A stretch of DNA of 20,153 nt from an uncultured Lachnospiraceae bacterium. Its GTDB lineage: Bacteria > Bacillota_A > Clostridia > Lachnospirales > Lachnospiraceae. Of the stretch, positions 1 to 6,922 are shown piece after piece. Positions within the stretch are counted from its first letter, which is position 1, and the number at the start of each line of letters is the position of its first letter. The stretch lies in the NCBI GenBank assembly GCA_910588595.1, contig CAJUQU010000041.1, forward strand, positions 1 through 20,153, given 5' to 3'. The translations under genes and the position numbers were made by a program. The notes under the pieces are model-generated. The model saw only the letters and a list, made by a program, of their open reading frames with translations. It had not been told where the DNA came from and did no database searches.

Positions 1-65
1 ACCATAAAACCATATGGAAGGGTTATTTTTTTATTGATAACTTACAACTCACAAGGATAGTTATA

Positions 66-94
66 TAAACACGAAAAATAAAATAAGTTATAAT
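66..94 (+). promoter_or_regulatory. Candidate sigma-A promoter of uxaC
   Basis: A perfect -10 box TATAAT lies at 89-94. A weak -35 box TAAACA (4 of 6 consensus bases) lies at 66-71, with a 17-bp spacer. The -10 box ends 17 bp before the uxaC start codon, so the leader would be only about 10 nt and would consist mostly of the ribosome-binding site. The weak -35 suggests that an activator may help, but no operator was identified. Confidence 0.5.
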
Positions 95-111
95 AAAACG
101 GAGGGATCATC

Positions 112-1527
112 ATGAAATCTTTTATGGATCAGGACTTTTTGCTCCAGACCAAAACGGCAGGCGACCTTTACCACAGCTATGCGGAAAAGACGCCCGTGCT
201 CGACTACCACTGCCACATCAATCCCGCGGAGATCGCAGACAACCGCAAGTTTGACAACATCACGCAGGTGTGGCTCGGCGGCGACCACTACAAATGGCGC
301 TTCATGCGCTCCTGCGGTGTGGACGAGCGGTTCATCACAGGCAGCGCGTCCGACAGGGAAAAATTCATCAAGTGGGCGGAGTGCGTCGGCAAGGCGATCG
401 GAAACCCGCTCTTCCACTGGACGCACCTGGAGCTGCAGCGGTATTTTGGCTACACGGGTGTACTCAACAAGAAAACAGCCGAGGAAGTGTGGGATCTGTG
501 CAACGAGAAACTCAAGGACGACAGTATGAGCGTGCGCGGTCTGATCAAGAGCTCCAACGTGACACTGATCTGCACGACGGACGATCCGGTCGACTCCCTA
601 AAGTATCATAAGCAGATCGCCGACGACGGCTCCTTTGACGTGCAGGTGCTCCCAGCATGGAGACCGGACAAGGCGATGAATATCGAGAAGCCCGACTATT
701 TCGACTACCTCGCAAAGCTTACTGACGTGAGCGGCACAGCCATCAACACCTTCGCGGATCTGAAAAAAGCGCTGCTGAACAGACTGGACTTCTTCGCTTC
801 CATGGGATGCTCCGTGTCTGACCATGGACTGGAGTACGTGATGTACCAGCCTGCCTCCGACGACGAGATCGAGGCGATCTTTGCCAAGAGAAAGAGCGGC
901 GCGGCTGTCACCAGGCTTGAGGAGCTCCAGTACAAGACAGCGTTCATGCTCTTTGTCGGAAAACAGTACCACAGACTGAACTGGGTAATGCAGCTCCACT
1001 ATGGCTGCAAGCGCGACAACAACACGCTGCGCTACGACCAGTTAGGTCCCGACACCGGCTACGACTGCATCAACAATTACGCTCCGTCTGCCGAGCTTGC
1101 CGATTTCCTGAACGCACTCATCCGCACGGACGAGCTTCCAAAGACGATCATCTACAGCCTGAACCCGAACGACAACCAGGCGATCGGCACGATCCTCGGC
1201 TGCTTCCAGGATTCCACGGCATGCGCGAAGATCCAGCAGGGCAGCGCATGGTGGTTCAACGATCACAAGACCGGCATGCAGGATCAGATGATCTCCCTCG
1301 CAAACCTAGGAAACCTCTCCGGCTTTGTCGGTATGCTGACGGACTCTAGAAGCTTCCTCTCCTACACCAGACATGAGTATTTCAGGAGGATCCTGTGCAA
1401 CCTCATCGGAAACTGGGTGGAGAACGGCGAATTCCCGGCTGACGAGGAGACGCTCGCAGAGATCGTGAAGGGCATTTCGTATAATAACGCGGTGAATTAC
1501 TTCGGATTTGACTTAAAGACCGTGTAG
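112..1527 (+). CDS. uxaC: Glucuronate isomerase (uronate isomerase)
   Basis: Cytosolic isomerase that converts D-glucuronate to D-fructuronate and D-galacturonate to D-tagaturonate, the first step of hexuronate catabolism. The 471-residue length is that expected for the family (about 470). The N-terminal metal-binding HxH of this amidohydrolase-superfamily enzyme is visible as LDYHCHINP (H33, H35). The C-terminal family signature GMLTDSRSFLSYTRHEYF is intact. The ATG at 112 is chosen because GGAGGG at 100-105 lies 6 nt upstream; a second in-frame ATG four codons later lacks such a site. It appears monocistronic, with a promoter directly upstream and a terminator 22 bp after the stop. The other uronate genes (uxuA, uxuB or uxaB, kdgK, transporter) are not in the window. 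The family assignment is near certain. Confidence 0.97.
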   Translation: MKSFMDQDFLLQTKTAGDLYHSYAEKTPVLDYHCHINPAEIADNRKFDNITQVWLGGDHYKWRFMRSCGVDERFITGSASDREKFIKWAECVGKAIGNPLFHWTHLELQRYFGYTGVLNKKTAEEVWDLCNEKLKDDSMSVRGLIKSSNVTLICTTDDPVDSLKYHKQIADDGSFDVQVLPAWRPDKAMNIEKPDYFDYLAKLTDVSGTAINTFADLKKALLNRLDFFASMGCSVSDHGLEYVMYQPASDDEIEAIFAKRKSGAAVTRLEELQYKTAFMLFVGKQYHRLNWVMQLHYGCKRDNNTLRYDQLGPDTGYDCINNYAPSAELADFLNALIRTDELPKTIIYSLNPNDNQAIGTILGCFQDSTACAKIQQGSAWWFNDHKTGMQDQMISLANLGNLSGFVGMLTDSRSFLSYTRHEYFRRILCNLIGNWVENGEFPADEETLAEIVKGISYNNAVNYFGFDLKTV

Positions 1528-1549
1528 ACGGATTCATTTCTGCCATGAC

Positions 1550-1592
1550 AAGGGGCTGTCGGAAAACATACCGACAGCCCCTTAAAATATTG
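1550..1592 (+). terminator. Rho-independent terminator of uxaC
   Basis: A perfect 13-bp stem, AAGGGGCTGTCGG (1550-1562) and CCGACAGCCCCTT (1571-1583), encloses an 8-nt loop and is followed by TTAAAATATT. The stem is very stable but the T tract is mixed with A. It lies between convergent uxaC and the VOC gene, but on the minus strand no good T run follows it, so it is mainly a terminator for uxaC. Confidence 0.85.
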
Positions 1593-1663
1593 ACTGATCA
1601 ACGTTATGAATCTACCCGGATCAAGCTCCTTCGCCCGCCTCCTACGCTCCAAAGTCCCACACA

Positions 1664-2143
1664 TCAGTCAAGCCAGATGATCCCGTCCGCATAATATTGC
1701 TTCGTTGGATCTGGACACGTGATGATCCAGGTAATACCAAAACGATCTTTTATGACAGATCGGCAAACGTCATCATCAGATTCCTGATGTGGCGCTAGCG
1801 GCAAAAGGACACATCCACCTTCTGCCAATGCAAATACAGTATACAATGCTTCCGCCTCTGTGTCCATATGGACCATCAGCTGTCTGTCTGTGTTACCTTC
1901 CGCACAGTCAACGGTATCTTTTGCCGCCATGCGCACACTGCCGACCCTAAACTCCGCGTACATCACTTTTCCGATCTGCTCCGACGGTATATCTGCACGG
2001 TCAGCCGACCAGTATGTCATCTTTGCGATCTCACCGCCAAATATGTCTATATATGTATGGACCACCTCCTCACAATTCCCCTGAAACGACAGATATGGGA
2101 TTATTTCTATCTTTTGTCCTTCCACTTTTGTATCCACTTTCAC
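1664..2143 (-). CDS. PhnB-like VOC (glyoxalase/bleomycin resistance) superfamily protein
   Basis: A small cytosolic protein of about 159 residues. The segment IIPYLSFQGNCEEVVHTY near the N-terminus and the later FGITWIITCPDP are typical of the PhnB/YjdN branch of the vicinal-oxygen-chelate fold (also annotated as the 3-demethylubiquinone-9 methyltransferase-like domain). The biochemical role of this branch is generally unknown, and no substrate can be inferred. The start is uncertain: codons 1, 3 and 7 are all GTG. The GTG at 2143 gives the longest product; the GTG at 2137 sits better behind AGGTGG; homologues usually begin close to the IIPYLSF motif. The nearest upstream neighbour on this strand is the MITE-like palindrome at 2252-2405, so the gene's promoter may lie between or within that element; no convincing -35/-10 pair was seen. 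Confidence 0.85.
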   Translation of the reverse strand: MKVDTKVEGQKIEIIPYLSFQGNCEEVVHTYIDIFGGEIAKMTYWSADRADIPSEQIGKVMYAEFRVGSVRMAAKDTVDCAEGNTDRQLMVHMDTEAEALYTVFALAEGGCVLLPLAPHQESDDDVCRSVIKDRFGITWIITCPDPTKQYYADGIIWLD

Positions 2144-2251
2144 ACCACCTATATTCCCCCGATGCAGGCATCATCTCAACCGCTCTCGATCCCTCTTCTA
2201 CCTGCCCTCATTTTTCTTTGCTCCCTATGATCTCCTTCCCTCCTAACCTAA

Positions 2252-2405
2252 GGAACTGTTAAGAATTAACTTTGCAGATGACGCAGTATAAATCTTTTTA
2301 TGCAAGGCGGAGGAATGAGGCGTACTGGGGTACGCCGATTGACGACAACGCGGCATAAGAAGATTTAGACAAGTCAGATGTAAAGATTAATTCTTTAACA
2401 GTTCC
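2252..2405. mobile_element. MITE-like full-length palindromic element (154 bp)
   Basis: The ends GGAACTGTTAA-GAATTAA and TTAATTCTTTAACAGTTCC are inverted copies. The inverted match returns further in, at TAAATCTTTTTATGC (2289-2303) against GCATAAGAAGATTTA (2353-2367), and at the exact centre as GGCGTAC-TGGG-GTACGCC (2319-2336). The whole segment can therefore fold into one imperfect hairpin. It is flanked on both sides by TAA (2249-2251 and 2406-2408), a possible 3-bp target-site duplication. It has no coding capacity. This is the structure of a non-autonomous miniature inverted-repeat element. The alternative, an unusually long structured 3' end of the sigma-like gene, is less likely given the terminal repeats and flanking duplication. 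Confidence 0.75.
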
Positions 2406-3754
2406 TAAAGCACGCACATCCGGCAGCCTTCCGCGTTGATGCCGTCCTCGATCGGTGCGAGAATACCCTGTTTTGTCAACGTCTCTGCCACATGCTCAGA
2501 TACCCGCATCGCCGCAAGTCTTCCGACAAAACGCCACTCTCCAAGCAAATGTTTCGGCACCGATTTTTTGATCAGCTCGGCGAGCTGCTCCGCCGCCTGC
2601 GCCTCCCTTTCAAAATATCCCTTAGAAAGTCTCTCGCTGACATCAAACAGCTGCTGTTCTTCATTCATCGGACTGATCGTACCACAGACTACACACTGTG
2701 TACCGCCGGTATCAACATATCCAAAGATGCTGAACGGACGATCCGGCTCCCTGTAATCCGCAAAATACCTTTCCTCCAGGATCCGCTCGACATTGTCGCA
2801 AAAGGCGTGCTCTACAGCTTCCAGCTGCTGCCACAGCACAAGATTGAAATCCGGTTTTGCATATTGTGCCCTGTGCCTTTCCGCATACCCTGCTATGATC
2901 CTGCAGATCCTGGGCATCTGTTCTATGTAGATCCGCACCGCCTTTCTCATGGCGGCTTTGTTCAGCAGGATAAAATTGATCGCATATCTGTTATTCCCCA
3001 TGCGCCTTAACAGTCCGTATTCCCCGTTTGTCCCGCAGGTTAGAACTTCCAGTTCCTCCTCGATATATACGGTCGGAACATTCAGCTGCTCCGCGATCTC
3101 AGCGGCTCCCATCGGCTTACTACGGCAAAGCCAGATGATATGCTTGGACAGCATTCTTATGCCCACGTCTCTCGGATCGCCCCAATCAGGCTTTCCATAC
3201 CCCCATATGCGATAATTCATTTCATCAAATACCAACGGTCTGTTATTGATCTTTTCCATGTCCTTTACCCCATGTTTTACCTTACCGCGTGCCCATAACA
3301 GTTTCTGTCGGACATTTGCCTCTGTCGTGTTCCGGATCCTTGCAATATCCGCTATGGACAATCCATCTATATAAAACTGGATCATCACTTCGCGGTAAAT
3401 CCTGGTCAGAAAAGCCATCTGCCTGTATATGGTCTCGAGCAGCCTGCTGCTCTCCTCCTCATCCTCCTCAGAGACAAGCGCCAAAATCTCCTCCGGGTTC
3501 CCTTGACAGAAGACTTCCTGATGTCGTTTTTTATGCTCCATAAAGTCAAAATATTCATTCCTCGCAACACGCCAGATCAACGGGTCCAAGTCTGCGATCT
3601 CACCATCGGTATGAGCTGTCTTTACCAGCACATAGATAATATCCGAACAGAGCTCCTGTGCCTCATAGCCATCATCTGTGTGTTCATGACAAAATCCCAA
3701 GACCTTGTTGATCAGCTCGACGTCAATATGTTCCAATATCTCTTGTTTTTTCAT
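2405..3754 (-). CDS. Atypical sigma-70-like regulator with extra winged-helix and CxxC-containing C-terminal region
   Basis: About 449 residues, far longer than an ECF sigma factor (about 160-200). Numbering from the ATG at 3757, residues 30-80 resemble sigma region 2 (LDPLIWRVARNEYFDFMEHKK). Residues 110-160 are a clear region 4 helix-turn-helix (LSIADIARIRNTTEANVRQK). Residues 215-255 look like a second, winged-helix module (MGAAEIAEQLNVPTVYIEEE). Residues 260-450 are an unrecognised domain with CxxC at 355-358 and at 445-448. The protein probably binds RNA polymerase or DNA in the cytosol; the C-terminal half may sense a signal. The second of two tandem ATGs is preferred because GGAGGT lies 6 nt before it and only 3 nt before the first. 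A perfect TATAAT lies at 3841-3846 on this strand but has no matching -35. The stop codon TAG is completed by the terminal base of the palindromic element. Confidence 0.75.
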   Translation of the reverse strand: MKKQEILEHIDVELINKVLGFCHEHTDDGYEAQELCSDIIYVLVKTAHTDGEIADLDPLIWRVARNEYFDFMEHKKRHQEVFCQGNPEEILALVSEEDEEESSRLLETIYRQMAFLTRIYREVMIQFYIDGLSIADIARIRNTTEANVRQKLLWARGKVKHGVKDMEKINNRPLVFDEMNYRIWGYGKPDWGDPRDVGIRMLSKHIIWLCRSKPMGAAEIAEQLNVPTVYIEEELEVLTCGTNGEYGLLRRMGNNRYAINFILLNKAAMRKAVRIYIEQMPRICRIIAGYAERHRAQYAKPDFNLVLWQQLEAVEHAFCDNVERILEERYFADYREPDRPFSIFGYVDTGGTQCVVCGTISPMNEEQQLFDVSERLSKGYFEREAQAAEQLAELIKKSVPKHLLGEWRFVGRLAAMRVSEHVAETLTKQGILAPIEDGINAEGCRMCVL

Positions 3755-3979
3755 CATTCCACCTCCGACACCATATATAGTCCGCGAAAACAGCTATAGG
3801 TTAGACATATTTTTCTCCAGCCGTTCCTTTCCTGAGAATGATTATACGATATCTCAAAAAACAAGCATTGATATGACTTGCCGTATTTACGCCAAAATGT
3901 GTCTCTAATGCTGTCACACAAACTATATTTTGTCTTTATCCTATTTTCCCTCTATATTTTACCACTCCTTTAGAGCTAT

Positions 3980-4019
3980 AAAAAAATCGTGCACGAATTG
4001 CCGCTTTTCGTGCACGAAT
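3980..4019 (-). terminator. Rho-independent terminator after the GNAT/QW-protein operon
   Basis: Read on the minus strand, the arm TTCGTGCACGA, a short loop and a second TTCGTGCACGA are followed by seven T residues, about 25 bp after the stop at 4043. Each arm contains the perfect palindrome TCGTGCACGA (3987-3996 and 4008-4017), with the centres 21 bp apart, so the same DNA could also serve as a pair of protein-binding sites. The rest of the 285-bp gap 3758-4042 is AT-rich and holds only the isolated -10-like TATAAT at 3841-3846 and the ribosome-binding site of the sigma-like gene. Confidence 0.75.
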
Positions 4020-4042
4020 CTGTCGCAGGGTTATAATTCTTT

Positions 4043-4360
4043 TTATATAATGCCAAAGCCTTTCAAATACAATAAATTATCGACGATCATCTGACTCTTG
4101 ATCCAGTTTTTGCTGACTGCCCACACATCCAGAAAACTGTCCCAGCCCCACGGGACATCCCAGGAACCGTCCGAGAGCTGTGTGTCTGCTATATACCCGC
4201 ACTCGAATTCGGCGATCTCCTGATTCTCAGGATAGAACACACTGTCCCTGGAGTTGAAGAACTGGGATGATCTGCAGACATAACCGCCCCATTTTGATCT
4301 GTCCGTGGTGATCAGGCTTTTAAGGCTGATGCTATGGTGTCTTGTATATTTCCGACACAT
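4043..4360 (-). CDS. Small QW-motif protein, possibly the C-terminal remnant of a squalene-cyclase/prenyltransferase-like protein
   Basis: 105 residues. Residues 61-67, QLSDGSW, fit the QxxxGxW (QW) motif of alpha/alpha-toroid squalene-hopene-cyclase-like and prenyltransferase-like proteins. The following VPWGWD and AVSKNW...NNLLYLK-like ending resemble the extreme C-terminus of such proteins, which are usually about 300 residues or more. The toroid would be incomplete here, so the gene is either a remnant or a stand-alone partner domain. Its ATG overlaps the GNAT stop codon as TAATG, so translation by reinitiation is plausible; no separate ribosome-binding site was seen. The function is not established; the family suggestion is from motif recognition only. 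Confidence 0.5.
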   Translation of the reverse strand: MCRKYTRHHSISLKSLITTDRSKWGGYVCRSSQFFNSRDSVFYPENQEIAEFECGYIADTQLSDGSWDVPWGWDSFLDVWAVSKNWIKSQMIVDNLLYLKGFGII

Positions 4361-4947
4361 TATTTTTTTATGTGCTTTATGTTCCGCTCACTTTTCCCGG
4401 TAACACTCTCCCGGTATTTTAAGGCATTGTTATCCATAACTGCGCCGATACAGAGACTGGCAGCGATCCCAATGGCAAAACCCAGCCACAAACTGTTCAA
4501 CACGATCCCCAAAAGCATGCCGTTCAGGATACCGACGATCACATAGACGCCTGTCCACGCCGTCTTTCCCTTGATAATGGAATATGTCTCCACCTCTCCC
4601 TCGCTGCCGCGATACACGAACCCCGCCTTTTGAAGGGCATTCACGCCTTTGTCATTCTCATGCTCCGCCTGAGAGACCACCTCAAATATATTCTTGTGCA
4701 GAAATGCCCAGTTTACCAACATGCGGATGATCTCTGTGCCAAGTCCCCTATTCCTGTATTCCGGTAGCAGCTCCACATATAACGGCACTGTCCCAAGGCG
4801 TTTCACCCCGGCAAATGTCGCCGTTCCAAGCTGCTCTTTCTCTCCCTTCCTGAATGCGATGATCCAGTCAGACTCCCACAGATCTTCCGTATTTGAGGGG
4901 GTGATCGTCAATGTATCGGTTTTCAGGCAAAAACTGCTTTTTCTCAT
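4360..4947 (-). CDS. GNAT-family N-acetyltransferase with C-terminal two-helix membrane segment
   Basis: 195 residues. Residues 1-125 form a GNAT domain: the acetyl-CoA pyrophosphate-binding loop is RNRGLG (65-70) in the context ELLPEYRNRGLGTEII, followed by the late strand and helix NALQKAGFVYRG. Residues about 131-150 and 152-171 are two hydrophobic helices separated by a short turn, followed by a basic tail. The enzyme is therefore predicted to be anchored in the membrane, with the catalytic domain in the cytosol. The acceptor substrate is unknown. The start at 4947 has AAAGGT about 8 nt upstream and an extended -10 promoter about 77 bp upstream. The gene is coupled by TAATG to the QW-motif protein. 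Confidence 0.85.
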   Translation of the reverse strand: MRKSSFCLKTDTLTITPSNTEDLWESDWIIAFRKGEKEQLGTATFAGVKRLGTVPLYVELLPEYRNRGLGTEIIRMLVNWAFLHKNIFEVVSQAEHENDKGVNALQKAGFVYRGSEGEVETYSIIKGKTAWTGVYVIVGILNGMLLGIVLNSLWLGFAIGIAASLCIGAVMDNNALKYRESVTGKSERNIKHIKK

Positions 4948-5023
4948 AACATTACCTTTCCTTTCTTTTCCTCCCTACAGCTTCCCCAAGACCATTGTTC
5001 CCTATCTGTAACGCTTCTATTAT

Positions 5024-5032
5024 ATTATACCA
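5024..5032 (-). promoter_or_regulatory. Extended -10 promoter of the GNAT gene
   Basis: On the minus strand TGGTATAAT forms an extended -10 (TGnTATAAT, 5024-5032). No good -35 is found 17 bp upstream, which is tolerated for extended -10 promoters. It would give a leader of about 70 nt before the ATG at 4947. Confidence 0.5.
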
Positions 5033-5101
5033 TGTAACGGAAAAATTATTGTGCCGGGTACCATACTGTCTGACAGCCGCCCCTGCACAGTCTCAAATAA
5101 T

Positions 5102-6922
5102 CTATACCTCAATGTACGCCCCTGCCTGCACGCGCCACATCTGCGCGTACTTTCCGTCTCTCTCGAGAAGCTCACTATGGCTGCCCTGCTCCACGATCCT
5201 CCCCTGCTCCAGCATGATGATGCGGTCGGCAAGCCTGGTGGTGGACAGGCGGTGCGAGATAAAGATCACCGTCTTATCCTTTGTCGCCGAGAGCATGGCG
5301 TGATTCAGCTGATACTCCGCAATGGGATCCAGCGCGCTTGACGGCTCGTCTAAAATCATCAGTCCGGCTTTTTTGTAGAAAACCCTGGCGATCGCGAGTT
5401 TCTGGCTTTCTCCTCCCGACAGATCCATGCCGTCTTCCATAAATTCGGTCGTGAGCGGCATGTCAATCCCCTTCTCCATCCGCTCCACGCGCTCCATCAG
5501 CCCGCTGTCTGCAAGCGCCTCCTTTATGCCGTCCTCGCCGCAGCCGTCCGCAACATCGAGGAGTACGTTTTCCCTGACGCTTCCGGCAAAGATCTGAAAG
5601 TCCTGAAACACCGTTCCGATCGAATCCCTGTACTTTTGCACATCATAGGTACGGATATCCCTTCCGTCCGCCAGGATCCTCCCCGCATCCACGTCGTAGA
5701 GCCGCATGAGCAGCTTGACAAGCGTCGTTTTTCCGGCGCCGTTGTAGCCCACGAGCGCGATCTTTTCACCGGGCGCGATGTGAAGTGATATGTCCCTCAG
5801 CAGCCCGCCGGTTCGCTGATCGTAGGCAAAGGAAACCCCGTCAAGTTCCATCTCCCTGGCGCCCTCGGCAGGCTCGATGCCTTCCTCGCTCTGTATCTTT
5901 GGTTCGTACGCCAGAAAATCACGGATCTTCTGCACATACAGGCTGCTCTCACACGCGAACGGATACACGTCCGTAAAAATGCTCATCCCTCGTTTCAGTC
6001 TCCCGAAGGAGTTATACAAGATGGCTACACCGCTGAATGACAGCACTCCCCGCACTGCCGCCTGAAAAACCAGATAGGTGATATACAACACATCACTGAA
6101 AAAATCGTTGCTCACATACCGGCGCATGACGCCCAGAAAAAGCCTACGCATGGCATGCTTTTTCTCCACACGGTAGACCTCCTCATTCGCCTGCTCAAAT
6201 GTCTGCAGCAAAATATCAGGGATCTCAGGGTTCAGACGGATCTCCTTGGCATAGTCGCCCAGGTAAAACACCCGCTTTACATACTCCCGCTTTCTCTCGT
6301 GCGGGTTGCGCTCCATCCGGATCTGGAATGAGCGCTTGTTGTACAACTGATTGAACGCAAACGCCATGACGAAGGAAGATGCCGCAAACACAATGGAGAA
6401 TCGGTCCCTTATCAGAAAGTAGATCCCCGTGGAGACAAAGACCGTAATGCCTGACGCCGTATTGCGCAGGAAAGCCTCGCACCTGTCAATCTGCGTATCT
6501 ACCTCGGAAATGGCAAGTACCATTTCATTGTAGTATTCCGGGTTATCATAACACGCCAGGTCGAGCTCCTTCGTCTTTTCATACAAAAGCATCTTGATCT
6601 TTTCCCTGACTTTGGGGCGCTCCTTTTCCTGGATATAGTCGCCCGCCACCACCGTGAATACCATGCCCAGCGTGATACAGCCTGCCAGGATCAATATGAA
6701 CTGCGCCACCTGGCGGAACGGGTAATGAAATTCTGCGGCTTCCAGCACATACCCGATCCCGTAGGTGTGTTCAAAAAAGATGGAGATCTGATTTCGTATG
6801 GAGTCCATCAGCGTGAAGATCATAAAGGAGGGGGATGCGCTAAACATCAGCTTTATCAGAAACCAGTTGTTGCGCCACACCATTGCCGCGGATTGCTTTG
6901 TGCCGCTTTGATCCTGTTTCAA
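5102..6922 (-). CDS. ABC exporter half-transporter (membrane domain fused to ATPase), second gene of pair
   Basis: 606 residues. Residues 1-340 are the membrane domain with about six hydrophobic segments. Residues 355-600 are the nucleotide-binding domain: Walker A GYNGAGKT (392-399), Q-loop Q440, signature LSGGES (501-506), Walker B LMILDE (521-526) and switch His557. All catalytic positions are intact. The start codon is TTG and forms TTGA with the stop of the upstream gene (4-bp overlap). GGAGG lies 7 nt before the TTG, which supports this start; an in-frame ATG 13 codons later is an alternative. With the upstream gene it most likely makes a heterodimeric exporter in the cytoplasmic membrane. 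The substrate cannot be read from the sequence; peptides or drugs are usual for the family. No strong terminator was seen in the following 150 bp. Confidence 0.92.
   Translation of the reverse strand: MKQDQSGTKQSAAMVWRNNWFLIKLMFSASPSFMIFTLMDSIRNQISIFFEHTYGIGYVLEAAEFHYPFRQVAQFILILAGCITLGMVFTVVAGDYIQEKERPKVREKIKMLLYEKTKELDLACYDNPEYYNEMVLAISEVDTQIDRCEAFLRNTASGITVFVSTGIYFLIRDRFSIVFAASSFVMAFAFNQLYNKRSFQIRMERNPHERKREYVKRVFYLGDYAKEIRLNPEIPDILLQTFEQANEEVYRVEKKHAMRRLFLGVMRRYVSNDFFSDVLYITYLVFQAAVRGVLSFSGVAILYNSFGRLKRGMSIFTDVYPFACESSLYVQKIRDFLAYEPKIQSEEGIEPAEGAREMELDGVSFAYDQRTGGLLRDISLHIAPGEKIALVGYNGAGKTTLVKLLMRLYDVDAGRILADGRDIRTYDVQKYRDSIGTVFQDFQIFAGSVRENVLLDVADGCGEDGIKEALADSGLMERVERMEKGIDMPLTTEFMEDGMDLSGGESQKLAIARVFYKKAGLMILDEPSSALDPIAEYQLNHAMLSATKDKTVIFISHRLSTTRLADRIIMLEQGRIVEQGSHSELLERDGKYAQMWRVQAGAYIEV

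Noticed and set aside
2492..3010. A 172-codon open frame on the + strand opposite the sigma-like gene
   Set aside because: It is antisense to a gene with clear helix-turn-helix motifs and a strong ribosome-binding site; it shows no domain of its own.
5041..5100. Terminator for the ABC exporter operon
   Set aside because: Only a 5-bp palindrome (CTGTC-T-GACAG) is present, with no adjacent T tract on the minus strand.
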